Both the position numbers and the translations under genes were made by a program. 64,000 nt of DNA from assembly GCA_037576195.1 (NCBI GenBank), contig CM075104.1:1494775-1558774 (forward strand). The letters are read 5' to 3'. This DNA comes from Phytoseiulus persimilis. Its lineage: Eukaryota > Arthropoda > Arachnida > Mesostigmata > Phytoseiidae. Shown here in pieces: positions 12,361 to 23,760 of the stretch. The first letter of the stretch is position 1, and every line of letters begins with the position of its first letter. A model generated the notes under the pieces. That model was not told the DNA's origin, did not search any database, and saw only the letters and a list, made by a program, of their open reading frames with translations.

Positions 12361-13368
12361 TACTCAGGATGTTGTAGGACCTTTTTGAACTTCGGTTCGA
12401 TCGCAGCTACCTGCAACGATTCTGCAAAATGTGTTAACTGATTGAGAATTCCGGGAGCGAGCGGAAAAAAAACCGGGTCTGGGTTCAAAATTCTGTATGG
12501 CTTGACGTTGGTCACCTCCCCTAACCATTCCGAGAGCTACTTTGGCAACCGAATCGAAATTCTCTATGTCTGATCCCTCAGTGCACGAGTGCCGTATCAT
12601 ACCCCCCACGCAGACCTCGAAGGCACAGTGGGGCCTGGCTAACAATAACAGCCGCTGTCGTACTACATGCATGAGGAGACTTCCGATTCGGACTGTATGA
12701 TGGCAGGCGAAATGAAACTGCCACGCTCCTCTTCTGTGTGAAGGAAAACTGAGTGCACTGCAGCCAGCGCCGTATCGATGAGAAGTGACGCCCGCTCCGC
12801 ATTTCCGGGATGCTGTCCTGCTTGTACAAATGCGAGCTGGTCGAGCTCTCACCCGGGCCCTATGAAGCTTCCAACGGTTGGGAGAACGAGCCCGCCGTGA
12901 CGTTCTCTTTAATTCAATCATTCTCATAGCTCAGATACGAAGTGTTCGAACCGAGGAAACCGATTCAAGTCTACGTATGATATGTGTACTCAACGCAATA
13001 CACTATCCGTTCCGTCAGCAGCAGCATCGCTGTCGAATCTGGAAGCTCCGCTGTAACACGAATCATGACAATGATGACGATTAAATTGCCGCCCTCGGGC
13101 AGATCCCTGCCTCACCCTATCCCTGATCATGCGACTTAGTGCAGCGGAGAAACTTCATTGCCTTCCGGGCCCGAAATAGAATGGAGAGTCCAGCATCAGA
13201 TTTGATGGGATATTGCTTTCGTTCTCCATTGGCGTACGGAAGCTGAGATGTGCGCCCAGCATCAGAACAAAGTCGTCAACAATGCAGCTTTCGAGTCTAT
13301 ATCTCGGGGCTCGACTCAAAGTGATCAGTTCGGATTGAGAAAATTAGGCTGCTATCCCTCCCAACGTG

Positions 13369-13380
13369 CCCCCCCCCCCC
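13369..13380 (+). repeat. C12 tract
   Basis: Twelve consecutive cytosines within the second LINE remnant. Confidence 0.9.
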
Positions 13381-13554
13381 TCAAGCTCTTCGATAATATT
13401 GGGAAGGGTGGATGAAATACCACTTCGATGGACGAAATTGTTCCGCAAAGATTCTGTGTTGTCAGGAAAATCTTCGCAGGTTTGAAAACCATGTTGGTGG
13501 CGTCATGAAGAACTCGCGATGATGATGATCATCGTCATGGCATCCTTGCCCCCT

Positions 13555-13569
13555 CCCCCCCCCCCCCCC
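13555..13569 (+). repeat. C15 tract
   Basis: Fifteen consecutive cytosines directly after (on the minus strand) the PDG-containing start of the LINE RT domain. On that strand it reads as a G-run that breaks the similarity. Confidence 0.9.
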
Positions 13570-14433
13570 TTCGTCGGCATTCCATCCGGTCCTGGCGCTC
13601 TACCTGCACCGGTTCTCTCTGCCACCACCGCAACCTCCTCTTCCGTGACACGCGGGATTTTATCCTGAATGGCCAGCGCGGGGTTCCTGGTAAACTGTTT
13701 TCTCTAAGGGGAGAGTTGATGTATAGCGTTTCCGATCGTTGGGGTGTGTGGGGCCACGCGCTTCAGGCCGAAAGACGAACGATTTTGTCGGGCTTCCCCA
13801 ATCTATAGTCTTTCAAACTGTCGCGGAGTTCCTCCCGTTTGGTTCTCTTGCTCTCGAGGATTTCTTCCCGAGGCAAATCTCGCTGCCTTCGCGTTAGATC
13901 GATGTGCGAGGTCTGTGTTCCTTTCCTGAGGGTTGGGGAGGATGGGGTGAGGGCCAGAAGTCGAATTTTGCCAGAAAAAAAATCGACAGGAAAATGTCTC
14001 ATCGGGCAGATGGGTGAAAGATACGCAGCTCTTACCATGCGACCTGTGACCGGAAACCAGTTTCTCGAGAAGTTACAGGACCCTTTTCAGTCGGTTTCAG
14101 GGGTTCCGCGGCACCTGCCCTTGTGGCGACATTTTCATGTTTCGGCTCGGTAGTTCTTCCCAGATGGCAGCGGGATGCTGGTAACACTGGGCACTTCTTG
14201 TCAGATGGACACCCCTCCACATCACACCGGGCGAGCTCAGCTGCGCCGCCTGTGGAAAATGGGCGAGCCTTCCGGATTTGGAGGGAAAAAAATTTTCGTC
14301 GATTTCCGGGAAATCATAATTCTAATGAGACGGAGAACGATAGAGGCATTTGGTTGACTCCAAAATGGAGCCGAATAAGTGAGCCACATTTTGCAAAAAA
14401 GAAAACGGAAATCGGCCCAAAGAAAAATGGCAA

Positions 14434-14464
14434 TGAAAATTCCCGACCTAATTTGACCACCCTG
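14434..14464 (-). mobile_element. DNA-transposon terminus (CAGGGTGGTC family)
   Basis: On the minus strand this reads CAGGGTGGTCAAATTAGGTC, then GGGAATTTT. It closely matches the terminal sequence of the foldback element ending at 52,800 (CAGGGTGGTCACCGTAGGTC, then GGGAACTTT). It looks like the right end of a related element extending leftward. I could not find a matching left end, so the extent of the element is unknown. Confidence 0.55.
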
Positions 14465-14505
14465 TAGTTCTTGGTGTGCTTGTTTACTTCACGGGATCTT
14501 CTGAA

Positions 14506-14600
14506 GGCCTGGTCAAGGCCAACCAAGCTCTTAAATCCTTGTGAGTGGTTCCTGCTGCCGGGCCATATCTTGAGAATTGCACCACGCGTCGGTGGTGCCA
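14506..14600 (-). repeat. Short dispersed duplication, copy A (inverted)
   Basis: Read on the minus strand, about 95 bp (GTGGCACCACCGACGCGTGG onward, with ATATGGCCCGGCAGCAGGAA) aligns at roughly three quarters identity with 15,937-16,034 on the plus strand. Both copies can be read as a similar peptide (RGAIL-KIWPGSRNHSQ here, RGAIF-RTWPGTRNHSQ there), so the block may once have been coding. It abuts the transposon terminus at 14,464. Confidence 0.7.
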
Positions 14601-14609
14601 CCGCGGACG

Positions 14610-15930
14610 GATTGGAGAGAAAACGAACTGTCAGGTCGAACGAGACAAAATTGACGATTTTCCGCGAGCAGATTCTGTTCGCAAACTTGGATTCAGAGAT
14701 TCAAGAATGAGTGGCCGTGAAGTCGCTCATCTTCAGCTCACGTGCTCCTTGGATGGCCCACATCCTTATTGTCCGATCGATGATCCATCAATTCCTGCGA
14801 GACGCCAAACATCTCCTTGCGGTGTTCGGATATCTTGATCAACCGATTCCTTCGAGTCCCCATTCGCTCTGTGCAGAGTCTGGACCTCGCGGTGGAAGTT
14901 CGGTGGCCGTAGACGTGGGGAATTTCGCTGTTGAACTTCCAGTCTGGGTTGAAGTCAAGGCAGTCCAGGATTCGACAGTTTCGCCCGAACGTCAACAGTC
15001 CTCACGGCCCTCCCTTGCCCAGGTCTTCGATCAGGGGCTCGTGCTCGTCGCCTCGGCTGTTCGACTCGCACAGCTCCTCGACCTTCTCAACGTCTATGGA
15101 ATCTTTGTTCGCGAACTCCTTCGTGTTAAATCGATGTCAGCCGCTGGTTTCTTCTCGATCTCCCGGGCGTCTTCTCGAGCACTTGGGCGATACGCAAGAA
15201 CTCCAGCCCATCCTAGAGACACCGACGGCGTTCGGAGCCATTGTGTGCTGTGTGTACCGTCGGACACTTGGAATATGCAGTTCCTCTCGACTCTTCAGCT
15301 GGCCGTGTTTGCCGTCCTGAGACTCGCTACCCTGGTTCTTTCTGAGATGTTCCCGGCCCATGATTGATCAAAAACATTTCCGACTGGTTCTCCCTATCGC
15401 CAGAACCTCCTGTCGAGTTCCTCCGGTTCTTTTCATGACTCGGCCGCTGCCGTGTGCTCTGCGAGTTTGTGTTTTCCATTCCGTCCTCCGAAATCTGTTG
15501 TCTTCGGACCAGTTTCACATGCCAACCAATCGATTGGCGGTTCCTCGAAAAGTGAGAGTTGTTGCACCCCCGTCCGCGCTGATACGTATTCCCGCGTCTC
15601 GCCCGTCATATGAATGATGCAACTCATGCCGGCTCATAAATCGGCCCATAGGGAAGAACGGAGAAAGCGACATCTGAAGCGGAAAATAGGAAAAGGAAGT
15701 TCGATACGGAGATTCAAATTACAGATCAGTTCACCGACGTTTCCGGTCAGGTTTGCGTTGTTGCTGGATCAGCGACACCAATGCGTTGACTCTGATCGGC
15801 ATAACAGTGACTGCTTCACCGACTTTCCCAGTCTCGGACAGGGATCTCACCAAAGCTTCAGCTAATGCCGCAGGAAATGAGCAGACCGCGTGCAGAGAGT
15901 AGACAACGTAGTTATGAAAATGAATCCAGA
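14610..15930. other. No recognised gene
   Basis: A 218-codon plus-strand open stretch (14711-15367) and opposing minus stretches occur, but no family is recognisable on either strand. All frames have ordinary composition. Confidence 0.25.
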
Positions 15931-15936
15931 GCCTTC

Positions 15937-16034
15937 GTGGCATCACCGTCGCGTGGCGCGATTTTCAGGACATGGCCCGGTACCCGAAACCATTCACAAC
16001 GATTTTCAGAGCTTGCTCGGCCTTTGCCTTCACG
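15937..16034 (+). repeat. Short dispersed duplication, copy B
   Basis: Partner of 14,506-14,600 in the opposite orientation, about 1.3 kb apart. The similarity covers roughly 95 bp and stops abruptly on both sides. Confidence 0.7.
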
Positions 16035-16751
16035 AATCCGACAGGCTTGCGTCGGAGTCCATGTTAAATTCCAAGTTTTGAGGGCGCTGTAGTTCGCGAT
16101 CGACGGCCCATCGGCGGAAGTTTCATCAGCCGTTCTTCATTTCTCTCGTAGGTCTACTGATCGCAATCTATCTGATTGTCATCGGAGTTGTGAAATTCAG
16201 AACCTGCCCTTGTAAGAACTGGAATTCCTGCCCGAAAAATGATGTATCCACGAAATCGAAAAGCGACGCTGGATTCCAAACATTGAGGGCGAAATGCTAT
16301 CTGTGCAGTTCGCTGAGAGGAAGGTTCAAAATATTTCTGAGTTCATCCCATGCTAAGTGACTACACCACGTTCGAGGGGGGAGGGGTGTGTCGGGCTATT
16401 GAATCCACCAGGTCTTCCGTATCTCGGTCTGAAATCAGCAAATCTTCTTTTCGTTGGATTCAACGGATCAAAAGCCTGCGGTCTCACGGTGATCGAGCCC
16501 CATCATGGGGTACGAATGCGTTGGTATTCAGCTCGAGAGTGGCATAGCTGCGTTTCTATTGTCATCCTAGAGCCGCTTGGTTTCGAAGAGAATTCGACGA
16601 GCAAGCAGAATCGCTGCGGAGTTTCGAGCAAGTTGAACATTTTTGGCAACTTTGGAGGATTCTGAGGTACACGGTAAACTGGCTCATTCGACTCCAAACT
16701 TGAATGACAGCTCACTTGTGGCAAATCGTGAGCTCCGCTCCTCTTGGGAGT

Positions 16752-17102
16752 CTATCTACCGAGTCCAACGGAAAAATTGAGAGCATTTCTTGATCTCTGA
16801 CCGTGACAAGGATGTCGCAGCGGAAGGGGCGGGAAATCGTTATTGGGATCGGCCATCGTGCTCTTATGTAAGACCCATTCTAAAAGCATCAGGAAAGCCG
16901 ATCCATCGAAATCGCTAGGCATCGACGCGCGCTCGGCTTTCGAGTCCGCCAGAGCGAGCACGTGCTCCATATTCAAATTATTACTCTCCGCTGCCGGTTG
17001 AGAGAGGCTCGACAGCCGCGCGTAAATAGCGTCAATGGTTTTTACTGGCTTGTTAATCGGCTTCATCGAGGAGAGAGCAGCGCTATAGAACGAATCTAAC
17101 AC
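16752..17102 (-). CDS. Unrecognised 116-codon open reading frame
   Basis: This stretch reads like protein: few cysteines, plausible helices (an IDAIYARLSSL segment, a MEHVLALADSKAERA segment, a FLMLLEWVLHK segment) and a proline-rich end (DFPPLPLRHP). It has no partner frames on the opposite strand of similar quality. I do not recognise the family. The helical composition would suit a capsid-like or scaffold fragment of a retroelement, but that is speculation. It could also be a chance frame. Confidence 0.2.
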   Translation of the reverse strand: MLDSFYSAALSSMKPINKPVKTIDAIYARLSSLSQPAAESNNLNMEHVLALADSKAERASMPSDFDGSAFLMLLEWVLHKSTMADPNNDFPPLPLRHPCHGQRSRNALNFSVGLGR

Positions 17103-20100
17103 TCAACGGACAGCTTCCCAAGCTCGAAAATATCTTTGTCCTTGACTCTCTTCTTGACTGCTCTTGAACCTCCGCGGCGGGCTGTTGACCCCCCTCGAGT
17201 GATCGTCAGCCACAAACAGTACATGGGGCGCTATAGGGATTCAAGTCGCCCCTTTCTTCGCAAGGGGCATGTCACTGACTCGGAAACGATGAGTGGCACT
17301 CTCTCTGGCGCGGAGGAGTTCAAGTGAGTTGCTGAGCCGGGATGACGAGCTCGGTTCGGGGCTTTCAAAGCCTCTCCTCAATCCGAGCGCCTGTCCGACT
17401 CGTAAGGCGAATCCTCGACGCTGCGAGGAAAGCCATATCGAGTCGGAGTGACAAATAGGATGTTCCGTTCGTTGAACCAGAGGTATTGCTCATCTCTCCG
17501 GCATCGCTGAGAGTTGTTCTCCACGAAGAGTCTCTTTCCAACGGTGGATGCGCAATTCTGCGCGCAACTCGGAGAGATGCCCGACCGGGAGCAAGGTAGT
17601 GAGTTGCGTATGAATCGGCTCTTCTCGTTTGTTCTCAAAACATTTTCCTCGCTCAGGGATGCTGAGCCGATCCTCAACACCACCGACAGTTTTGCTTCAC
17701 AGGATTGCGAATTATGCCTCGGGCGTTTGAACGATGAGAACGCTCATGAGCGCACCCTAGGAAAATTCCTCATTGAAAACTCAGGTCTGAGGCACCCATA
17801 AATTCATTCATGAGAATCGGTATTGGGAGCAGGGAACAACGCCCGATAATTGAGTCAAAGAACCGGCAAACGAACCCATTCCCGCTGATGCTGAACTAGC
17901 ATCCCGTCGAGGACTCGGTGTTGAAAATTCGGATTCGGATTGAAACTGCACGGCGAGCTCCCGCACCGTCTCTGGTATTATTTGATTCGTCTCGATCTCG
18001 ATTCCGAGCCTGTGCAGCCGAACACTCCTCAGGTATACTTACTTCCGGGCCTCGACCAAATTCGGGAATTGGGCCACGATACGAACTCGACGAGCTCAAA
18101 CCGAAGATTTGAATCTATCTCCCGATTCCTCCGAGAGTGCTGAACCGGTGAACCAGACACACCAATGTGGGCTGCTCCTTTCCACGACATCGGATTTCTC
18201 GAGCATCTTCGGGTACACTTCGACCGGTTGGCGGCGTAGACCAGAGGCGCTCCGGCCTGCCTCTTTATAAAAGCACACCTGAGAGGAACAGGAAGCCTTG
18301 CAGCCAAGACTGGACAACTCAATCGGACGATCGTCTCCCCACTCCTATCTGACTTTTCTAGAGTCACGGCTTCCGGCGGAAACTACCTGAAATTGTTCAC
18401 TGTCGGGGAATGAGACCCCACACGACTTCGTTTCGCCAAACTGCAAGTTATCGCCCCTTCCCACGATGAAAACATTCGTAGTCTGCTCCGTCTCCCTGTG
18501 AGTCAAGGCTGCGCTACCGTTCGAGGAGCCGATTTCGCCTGGAGTTCTTCTGATACGTTCCGTTGGCCCGTCAAGCGTTGGGCATCGATTCGTCGGAACG
18601 CAGCAGTCCTCGAATCAGGTTGGTATCCTGATCGCTTTTTGTGCGATCTCCAGAAGCCTCGGAGCTCAGAGGGGAATTCTCGAACCGGCATTCAAATTCA
18701 CTGAACGGAGCGGACGTAAGGAATGAAGGGAGGTCTTCCCGCGTTATCATTCGCTGACAGCTCAATCCGGCTCAGGCCCAGTCATGCCATTCCATATCGT
18801 GCAGAGTTCCTGTTCCCTAACCCCGCTAGAATTGGATTCTCATTTCCGTCGAGACAAGCATTGAATAGGAAGTCGCGCTGCGTGGTCGTGCTTGCCAGCG
18901 CCCTGATATTTCACGTGCATTTCTTCCGATAAGAGTGAACTCCGTGCTCTCAGTTCTCACTGCTTCTCCAAACCAACGCGCAAAATGGGCTCAGCGCTGT
19001 ATTTTTAGCAGTGAACAGCTACACCGGACCCGGAGCAAACTTGCGCTTTATCAAGGCAATCTTATTTCCTTTTCAATCCGCGATAACTCCGATCACAAAG
19101 CCAAGCGAGTCGTCACGGATACCGGGGAGCAGCACAGAACTCGCAGTGCCGCCCTTCGTGAGATTGAATCGAGTTTCACCGAATATGTGACACCGATGAT
19201 CGGATCAGAGAAGGAGATGCTGAGAGAAGGCCTCGGACGCTTCGTGTGGACGAATTCTCCAACTTGTGCTCTCTATGCAGTCCTTCAGATAAAAGGAACG
19301 CGAATAATGGATAACTGCGGAGGGAAACAAGGTTGCCGCGCACCGAATAAAAATATCCGCTCCAGGGGATCTGGCGGAATCAGCAGAGGGAACTCTCATC
19401 GTTCGAAAGGGAATTGTTTCATTGTTCAAGGAACGTTTCTAGAACCGTATTTTCTGTCGACCCTGCCGCGCTGCTGAGTTGCACGGAGCCTCTCTGATGG
19501 GAAGGTTACAGGCCGGGAGCTGAAAACCCGGGAGCTCGAAAACCCTCTCCCTTAAACCGGGTTCCGTTCGATCTCAACGAGCCTTCTATGCAGAGCATCC
19601 GAGTTTTCCGATAGGACGGCGAACATACTAGGAGGGACATCCGAGCTGGTTGGGATACCGAGTGTGTGGATTGGTATTCCTAGGTCGCACAGCAAAGGGA
19701 AGCATCAACTCTTGATAACGGTGACACACATGGATTTGGATCAATAATCTTGCCGTTTCCGTCGTTCTCATTCAAGTTCTTTCCAACAATACGAGGCAAA
19801 AGAATGCAAAACACGGCGAAAGGAACACAGCATGCCTGTACCCACCCGATTCTACAGAATGACCTGTATCTCGCTTTCACACATCGTCCGATAAATTCGA
19901 AACGACATCTCCGGATGTCTAGCCAAATTCGTTCCGACAATGAGAGATCCATTCTGTACATGACATCTGTAGACGTACAGTATTCATCCTGATTTTCAAA
20001 TCCCTTCAAAGACATCGTCCCATGATGAAGCGAACGAAAAGAACGCTGTGGAAGGAAACCTGCAGGAAGAGCTGATTTGTCCAAGGTCTTCGAAGGATCA

Positions 20101-20850
20101 AACCAGAACAGAATGCGAACCTATAACCCTAGGAGCGTAAACACAAAAGTGTCGGGTAACGGACCTATCCGCTTGGTTTCCAGTTCAGGTTCGGCATAAT
20201 TTCCCCGTTCCGATTGAAAGAATTTTCCCATGAAGATCTTCCAGTCGAGTAGTCCGAAGAAATTTTACGCGGGAGCTCCGCTCAGAGCGCCGCTATGACA
20301 ATGCGAACAACCACAGAAAATACGGAATATGGGGCGCTTCATCGATATGGAAGATGAATACATTACTTACTGATGGGAGATATGCTCCCGGAATACTTTT
20401 CCCCGATAGAAGTAACAATTCTACTTGGGCTTCCGACTACGTTGCGAAATTCAGAAATTCAATGGAAAAAGTCGAGATAGGCGTTGCCCGCCAAATCCCT
20501 ACTGGTCAACTCCTCTGTCCTTCAACCTCTTGGAGTCGTTGGAGTTCTGCGAGCGACGCTCCCTCGTACTTCGATCAAGGATGGAGTTAGATGAATATCA
20601 AACCGCGAAAGAAAAAACGCTTTCCCGGCTAGGTGACCATCTTTGTACGAAGTTTATATACAACCGCTTCTACGTGCGTTGTATCAAAGTGAAATCTCAA
20701 GGCTGTGGATCGAGAGCGATCATCGACAAGGTGACGATAGCCATTAGTTACGTAGTAGCCTTGGGTCGGACAGTCACAAGGCACAGGCCGTATCCTGCCT
20801 AGTAATTGTATGTATATGAGACCATATTCTTGTCCTTCCTTTTGGATAGG
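17103..20850. other. No recognised gene
   Basis: Several open stretches occur (18935-19477 plus, 180 codons; 19680-20084 minus, 134 codons; 20425-20802 plus). The first and second contain segments that could be remnants of membrane or receptor proteins, but I could not support an assignment. Confidence 0.25.
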
Positions 20851-21179
20851 CTCTCAGTGACAGCCTCCTTTGGGAATCTGTTCATGTTCAGGATCACTTC
20901 TCAAAGAATGTAGTCCTCCCATGAAAAGCACTGCGATTTTGATTTTGAGCAGCCTGAGCTCGGAAGGTGATGTCTCTGATAAGGCCTTGCGGAGTGAAAA
21001 AGACTCAAGTACAAGCTTGAAGCCCGAAGCAGCGGAGATCGAGGCTCCGAAGACTCCGGTTCCTTCAGTCCAGGAGATATGAGGCCGAAGGCTTGAGAAG
21101 CCTCGCCAGAGCATGGCTGATATCAATACGATGTTCTTGTTGAAATATTCTCGTGGAATAGCGGATAGCGAGAGTAGGC

Positions 21180-22607
21180 AGTTTTGGGTCGGCTGAATGC
21201 TCTCGGAGCTATTCCTCCTCCTGTGTGAACTGGCCATCCGAGGCTCATTATCTGCCTCGTATCGATGAATGGCAGCCAGCATGTTCCCGATCGCGGCAGT
21301 TGCCAAACAAAACAATCAAGCATGAGTTCCGCCCGGGCTTCATCGGGGAATCGGGACTGAGTCTTCGATCCGCTTCGTCTCTCCAAGAGCCTCAGCCCTT
21401 TGTGAAGAAGCTGCATTGCGCCCACACCCACGTAGCTGACATACAGGACCTGATGAGACGCGCGGCGATTTTCGAGATGAAGGAACATTTCCTGAGCACG
21501 CCGGACAAATCGTGCAGAGAGGTGTATCAAAACGTGCTGATAAGCAATTTCAACGCCCCGGGAGCAACGCAGGACATCGAAGCTGTCGCATCTGCTCTGC
21601 CAACCTATGAAAATGGAAGCGGCATCCTTCAGGGACAAAGGGCCACAGTACGTCCGCAACTACCGACGTCTTTGGCGACCATCGAACTCGATGACTTGTT
21701 GACCCAGACAACCACTAGGGAGCGTTTCTTGCTCTTCAACGATGGTAGCGTGCATCGCATCTTGGGCTTCGCCACTTACGCTGCAATGACGATGCTTTGT
21801 GGAGCAACAACCATCCTCACGGATAGACCGTTCCACGTTGTCCGCCGGCTTTTCCAACAGTTCTACACTCTGCACGTCATTTACAAGGGGCAAATGATGC
21901 CCTTTGCATGCTTCTTTTGACCGAGCGAAGGTCAAGAGACTTAGGTTCGGATGTTCTGACTGTTGCAAGATTGGGCGACTCAGAGAGGCATGCGTTTCAA
22001 CCCGAGGAATTTCCGCTTGGACTTCGAGCAGTCAACTTTGATGGCGATCAGAGAGACCGTCCCAGAGGCGACGATGAAAAGGTGTCACTTTCACTTCACA
22101 CGATGCGTGTGGCGGAAAGCGCACCACCCCGGTTTGAGATCGTTCTACGATAACGATTGCGCCGTCAGAAGGTACGCATCCAACCTATGGCATGAAGATC
22201 CTCTGTGTCCATCTCTTCAGTACATACCCTCTTATCACGTAATCATAAAACTCGAATCGCAGGTACCTTAAATATCTCCTTGCGCTGAGTTTTGTGCCGT
22301 TAGCTCATCTGGATGATGCAAGGCTCGACATCAAAGGCGACGCGCCAGGCACCGCCCACGCTTCAACAAAAAAGTAGAAAATGGACACGTGAACATATTT
22401 CAGCTAATCATCCGCTTGAAAAGGGATGAGCGCGATCTAGAGACCGAGAGGATGCTCTCCGATTCGGGAGATCCGTCGAGGATAATGCGTAGAAAGTATA
22501 GGTTGCCCAATGAACCGATAATTCGTCTTATGGCCGAAAGGGAGTCCTCTGAAATCGATCTCAAAGCATTCATTCGGCATGCCGCTCACGCTCTGCCTGA
22601 GTCATAG
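21180..22607 (+). pseudogene. MULE-like (Mutator superfamily) transposase, frameshifted
   Basis: The first long frame (21225-21920) carries a KLHCAHTHVAD segment resembling the end of a FLYWCH-type zinc finger. It then carries the transposase core: ILTDRPF (D200, where the first catalytic Asp of MULE enzymes sits in a D-G-T-F motif) followed by LFQQFYTLHV, matching FxQLYTIH. A stop at 21918-21920 is bypassed by a change of frame (LLLTERRSRDL). A second change near 21,960 leads into 21963-22271, with ATQRGMRFNPR and the diagnostic KRCHFHFTRCVWRK block. A last piece at 22389-22607 (NIFQLIIRLKRDERDLE) matches the C-terminal region. At least three disruptions make it non-functional. No terminal inverted repeats were identified. 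Confidence 0.75.
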
Positions 22608-22855
22608 TAAGAGCGAGGCGTGACCCGACCGAAGCAGACCTGATGAAATATTTGTCATATATTCGAATTAATGAAATAATAATATCCTCTGAGTGGAGCA
22701 TGAGTTGCTCGTTTCTTGTGTAGGACCTTGATGGTCTTATTCTCCCGTCGGGTTGGTTTCCACAGTGTCAGTTTGAGGTCCTTCAGCCCCGACACGATAT
22801 ATTTAAACGAGTTCAACTCGATGTGCCTTACGATGGGTCATACGCAGTTCCATGC

Positions 22856-22960
22856 AATCCAAGGTCTGTTTGTCTGTCCTCAATGAACTCCTGTGGGATT
22901 TATCGGATCGACGTGGAACCAACGGCATTTTGTAGGGCGGCTCGCAAGTAAGGCCACAGA
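22856..22960 (+). repeat. Dispersed Helitron-like terminal repeat, copy 2
   Basis: It matches 985-1110 in order: ATCC-AGGTCTGTTTG, TGTCCTCAAT, CTCCTG, then ATCGGATCGACGTGGAAC and TTGTAGGGCGGCTC. It lacks the expanded TGTA microsatellite and the C-tract of copy 1, so those parts are variable. No coding capacity is seen nearby. Confidence 0.55.
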
Positions 22961-23438
22961 ATCAGCAGCGTTTGTCTCCGGACTGCTTCAATGAATCGTG
23001 GCGGATAACAGAGAGACAATTTCCGAAAGATTCGTCGACGGAATGCTCTAGACTCAACGGAGAAGTGAGGTGAAATTTGCAAAAGCCAGAACGAAGAGAG
23101 AATCTTTACTCGTGGGGCCGACGCCAGGCCGAGCCCCGTATCACATTACGGATTGGGGATGGATTCCACCATCTTTCTTTGGATGAGTGACCCGGAGGAC
23201 GTCATTGTTCGCCGAGCGGGGAGGATCAACGCAATGCGGAAGCGCTACTCTAGCGACACTTCCCGAGGAACGCGATTGTAGTCGGAGTAACAGGAATTCG
23301 GTCCTGTTTCCCATTCTGTCTACAAGGGCGTGAGAATGATATCTTCATTGCCCGCTCTTCGCCCCGGATCCCCGCGTATCGGAATGGGCCGTGCCAAAGA
23401 ATGGTCTGCCTCAAGCACTCCGGAACATTCGTCGCTTC

Positions 23439-23443
23439 AGAGG
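23439..23443 (+). repeat. Target-site duplication, left (AGAGG)
   Basis: Identical to the five bases after the 3' LTR (30,678-30,682). Five-bp duplications are typical for BEL/Pao integration. Confidence 0.9.
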
Positions 23444-23742
23444 TGTCACGCACGCGACAGAGTGCTTGAGAGTTTATTGATAATACCGAATAAAGTACAT
23501 CCTCGACTGTACGCAGCGTGCCGTTTCTCTCTCCGTGCGATAGGCCCACCGGGCATGCGCCGGCAGCGGCGATGCCGGTGGGCAGCCGACAGTCGGTCGG
23601 CAGAGAGCCAGGTGTCTCACAGCGTTTGAGAGACAACGCACCGAGCACAAGAGAGAGCGGCCACGACGGCGTCTACAGGAGGATCCCAGATCCAGACCAG
23701 AGTATTCCCTCTTGTAGTATAAGTCCAAACTGTGGCATCACA
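23444..23742 (+). repeat. 5' LTR (299 bp)
   Basis: Starts TGTCACGCACG and ends GGCATCACA. It contains AATAAA at 23,489-23,494, an obvious candidate polyadenylation signal though early in the LTR. It pairs with 30,379-30,677 with seven substitutions and no indels. Confidence 0.95.
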
Positions 23743-23760
23743 TGGTGGCAGCGAATTGGG
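23743..23760 (+). promoter_or_regulatory. Putative primer binding site
   Basis: TGGTGGCAGCG begins immediately after the LTR. TGG complements the CCA end of a tRNA and the position is correct for a primer binding site. I could not name the tRNA. Confidence 0.6.

Larger units (their letters stand above)
12364..14040 (-). pseudogene. Second decayed LINE remnant
   Basis: On the minus strand from 14,040 downward: 14038-13763 contains LESKRTKREELRDSL, which fits the basic helix upstream of the RT domain. At 13640-13570 a frame reads EEVAVVAERTGAGRAPGPDG, matching the EEV...KAPGPDGI signature at the start of LINE reverse transcriptases. Much further on, at about 12660-12600 in a 187-codon frame, QRLLLLARPHCAFEVCVGG matches the QR-LLL-RVxxAYRTxSxxALxVLAG block found after the RT in R1- and I-like LINEs. 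The interval between (13.5-12.7 kb) is heavily decayed and the catalytic DD was not found. Two long C-tracts interrupt it. It is a defective copy, distinct from the LINE at 6.9-8.9 kb but on the same strand. Confidence 0.65.

Noticed and set aside
21123-21659. 178-codon minus-strand frame
   Set aside because: Antisense of the MULE transposase, which has diagnostic motifs on the plus strand.
22296-22350. tRNA-like A-box (TAGCTCATCTGG) followed by a B-box-like GGCTCGACATC
   Set aside because: The spacing between boxes is too short and no cloverleaf with acceptor stem could be formed by eye; possibly a SINE trace but not supportable.
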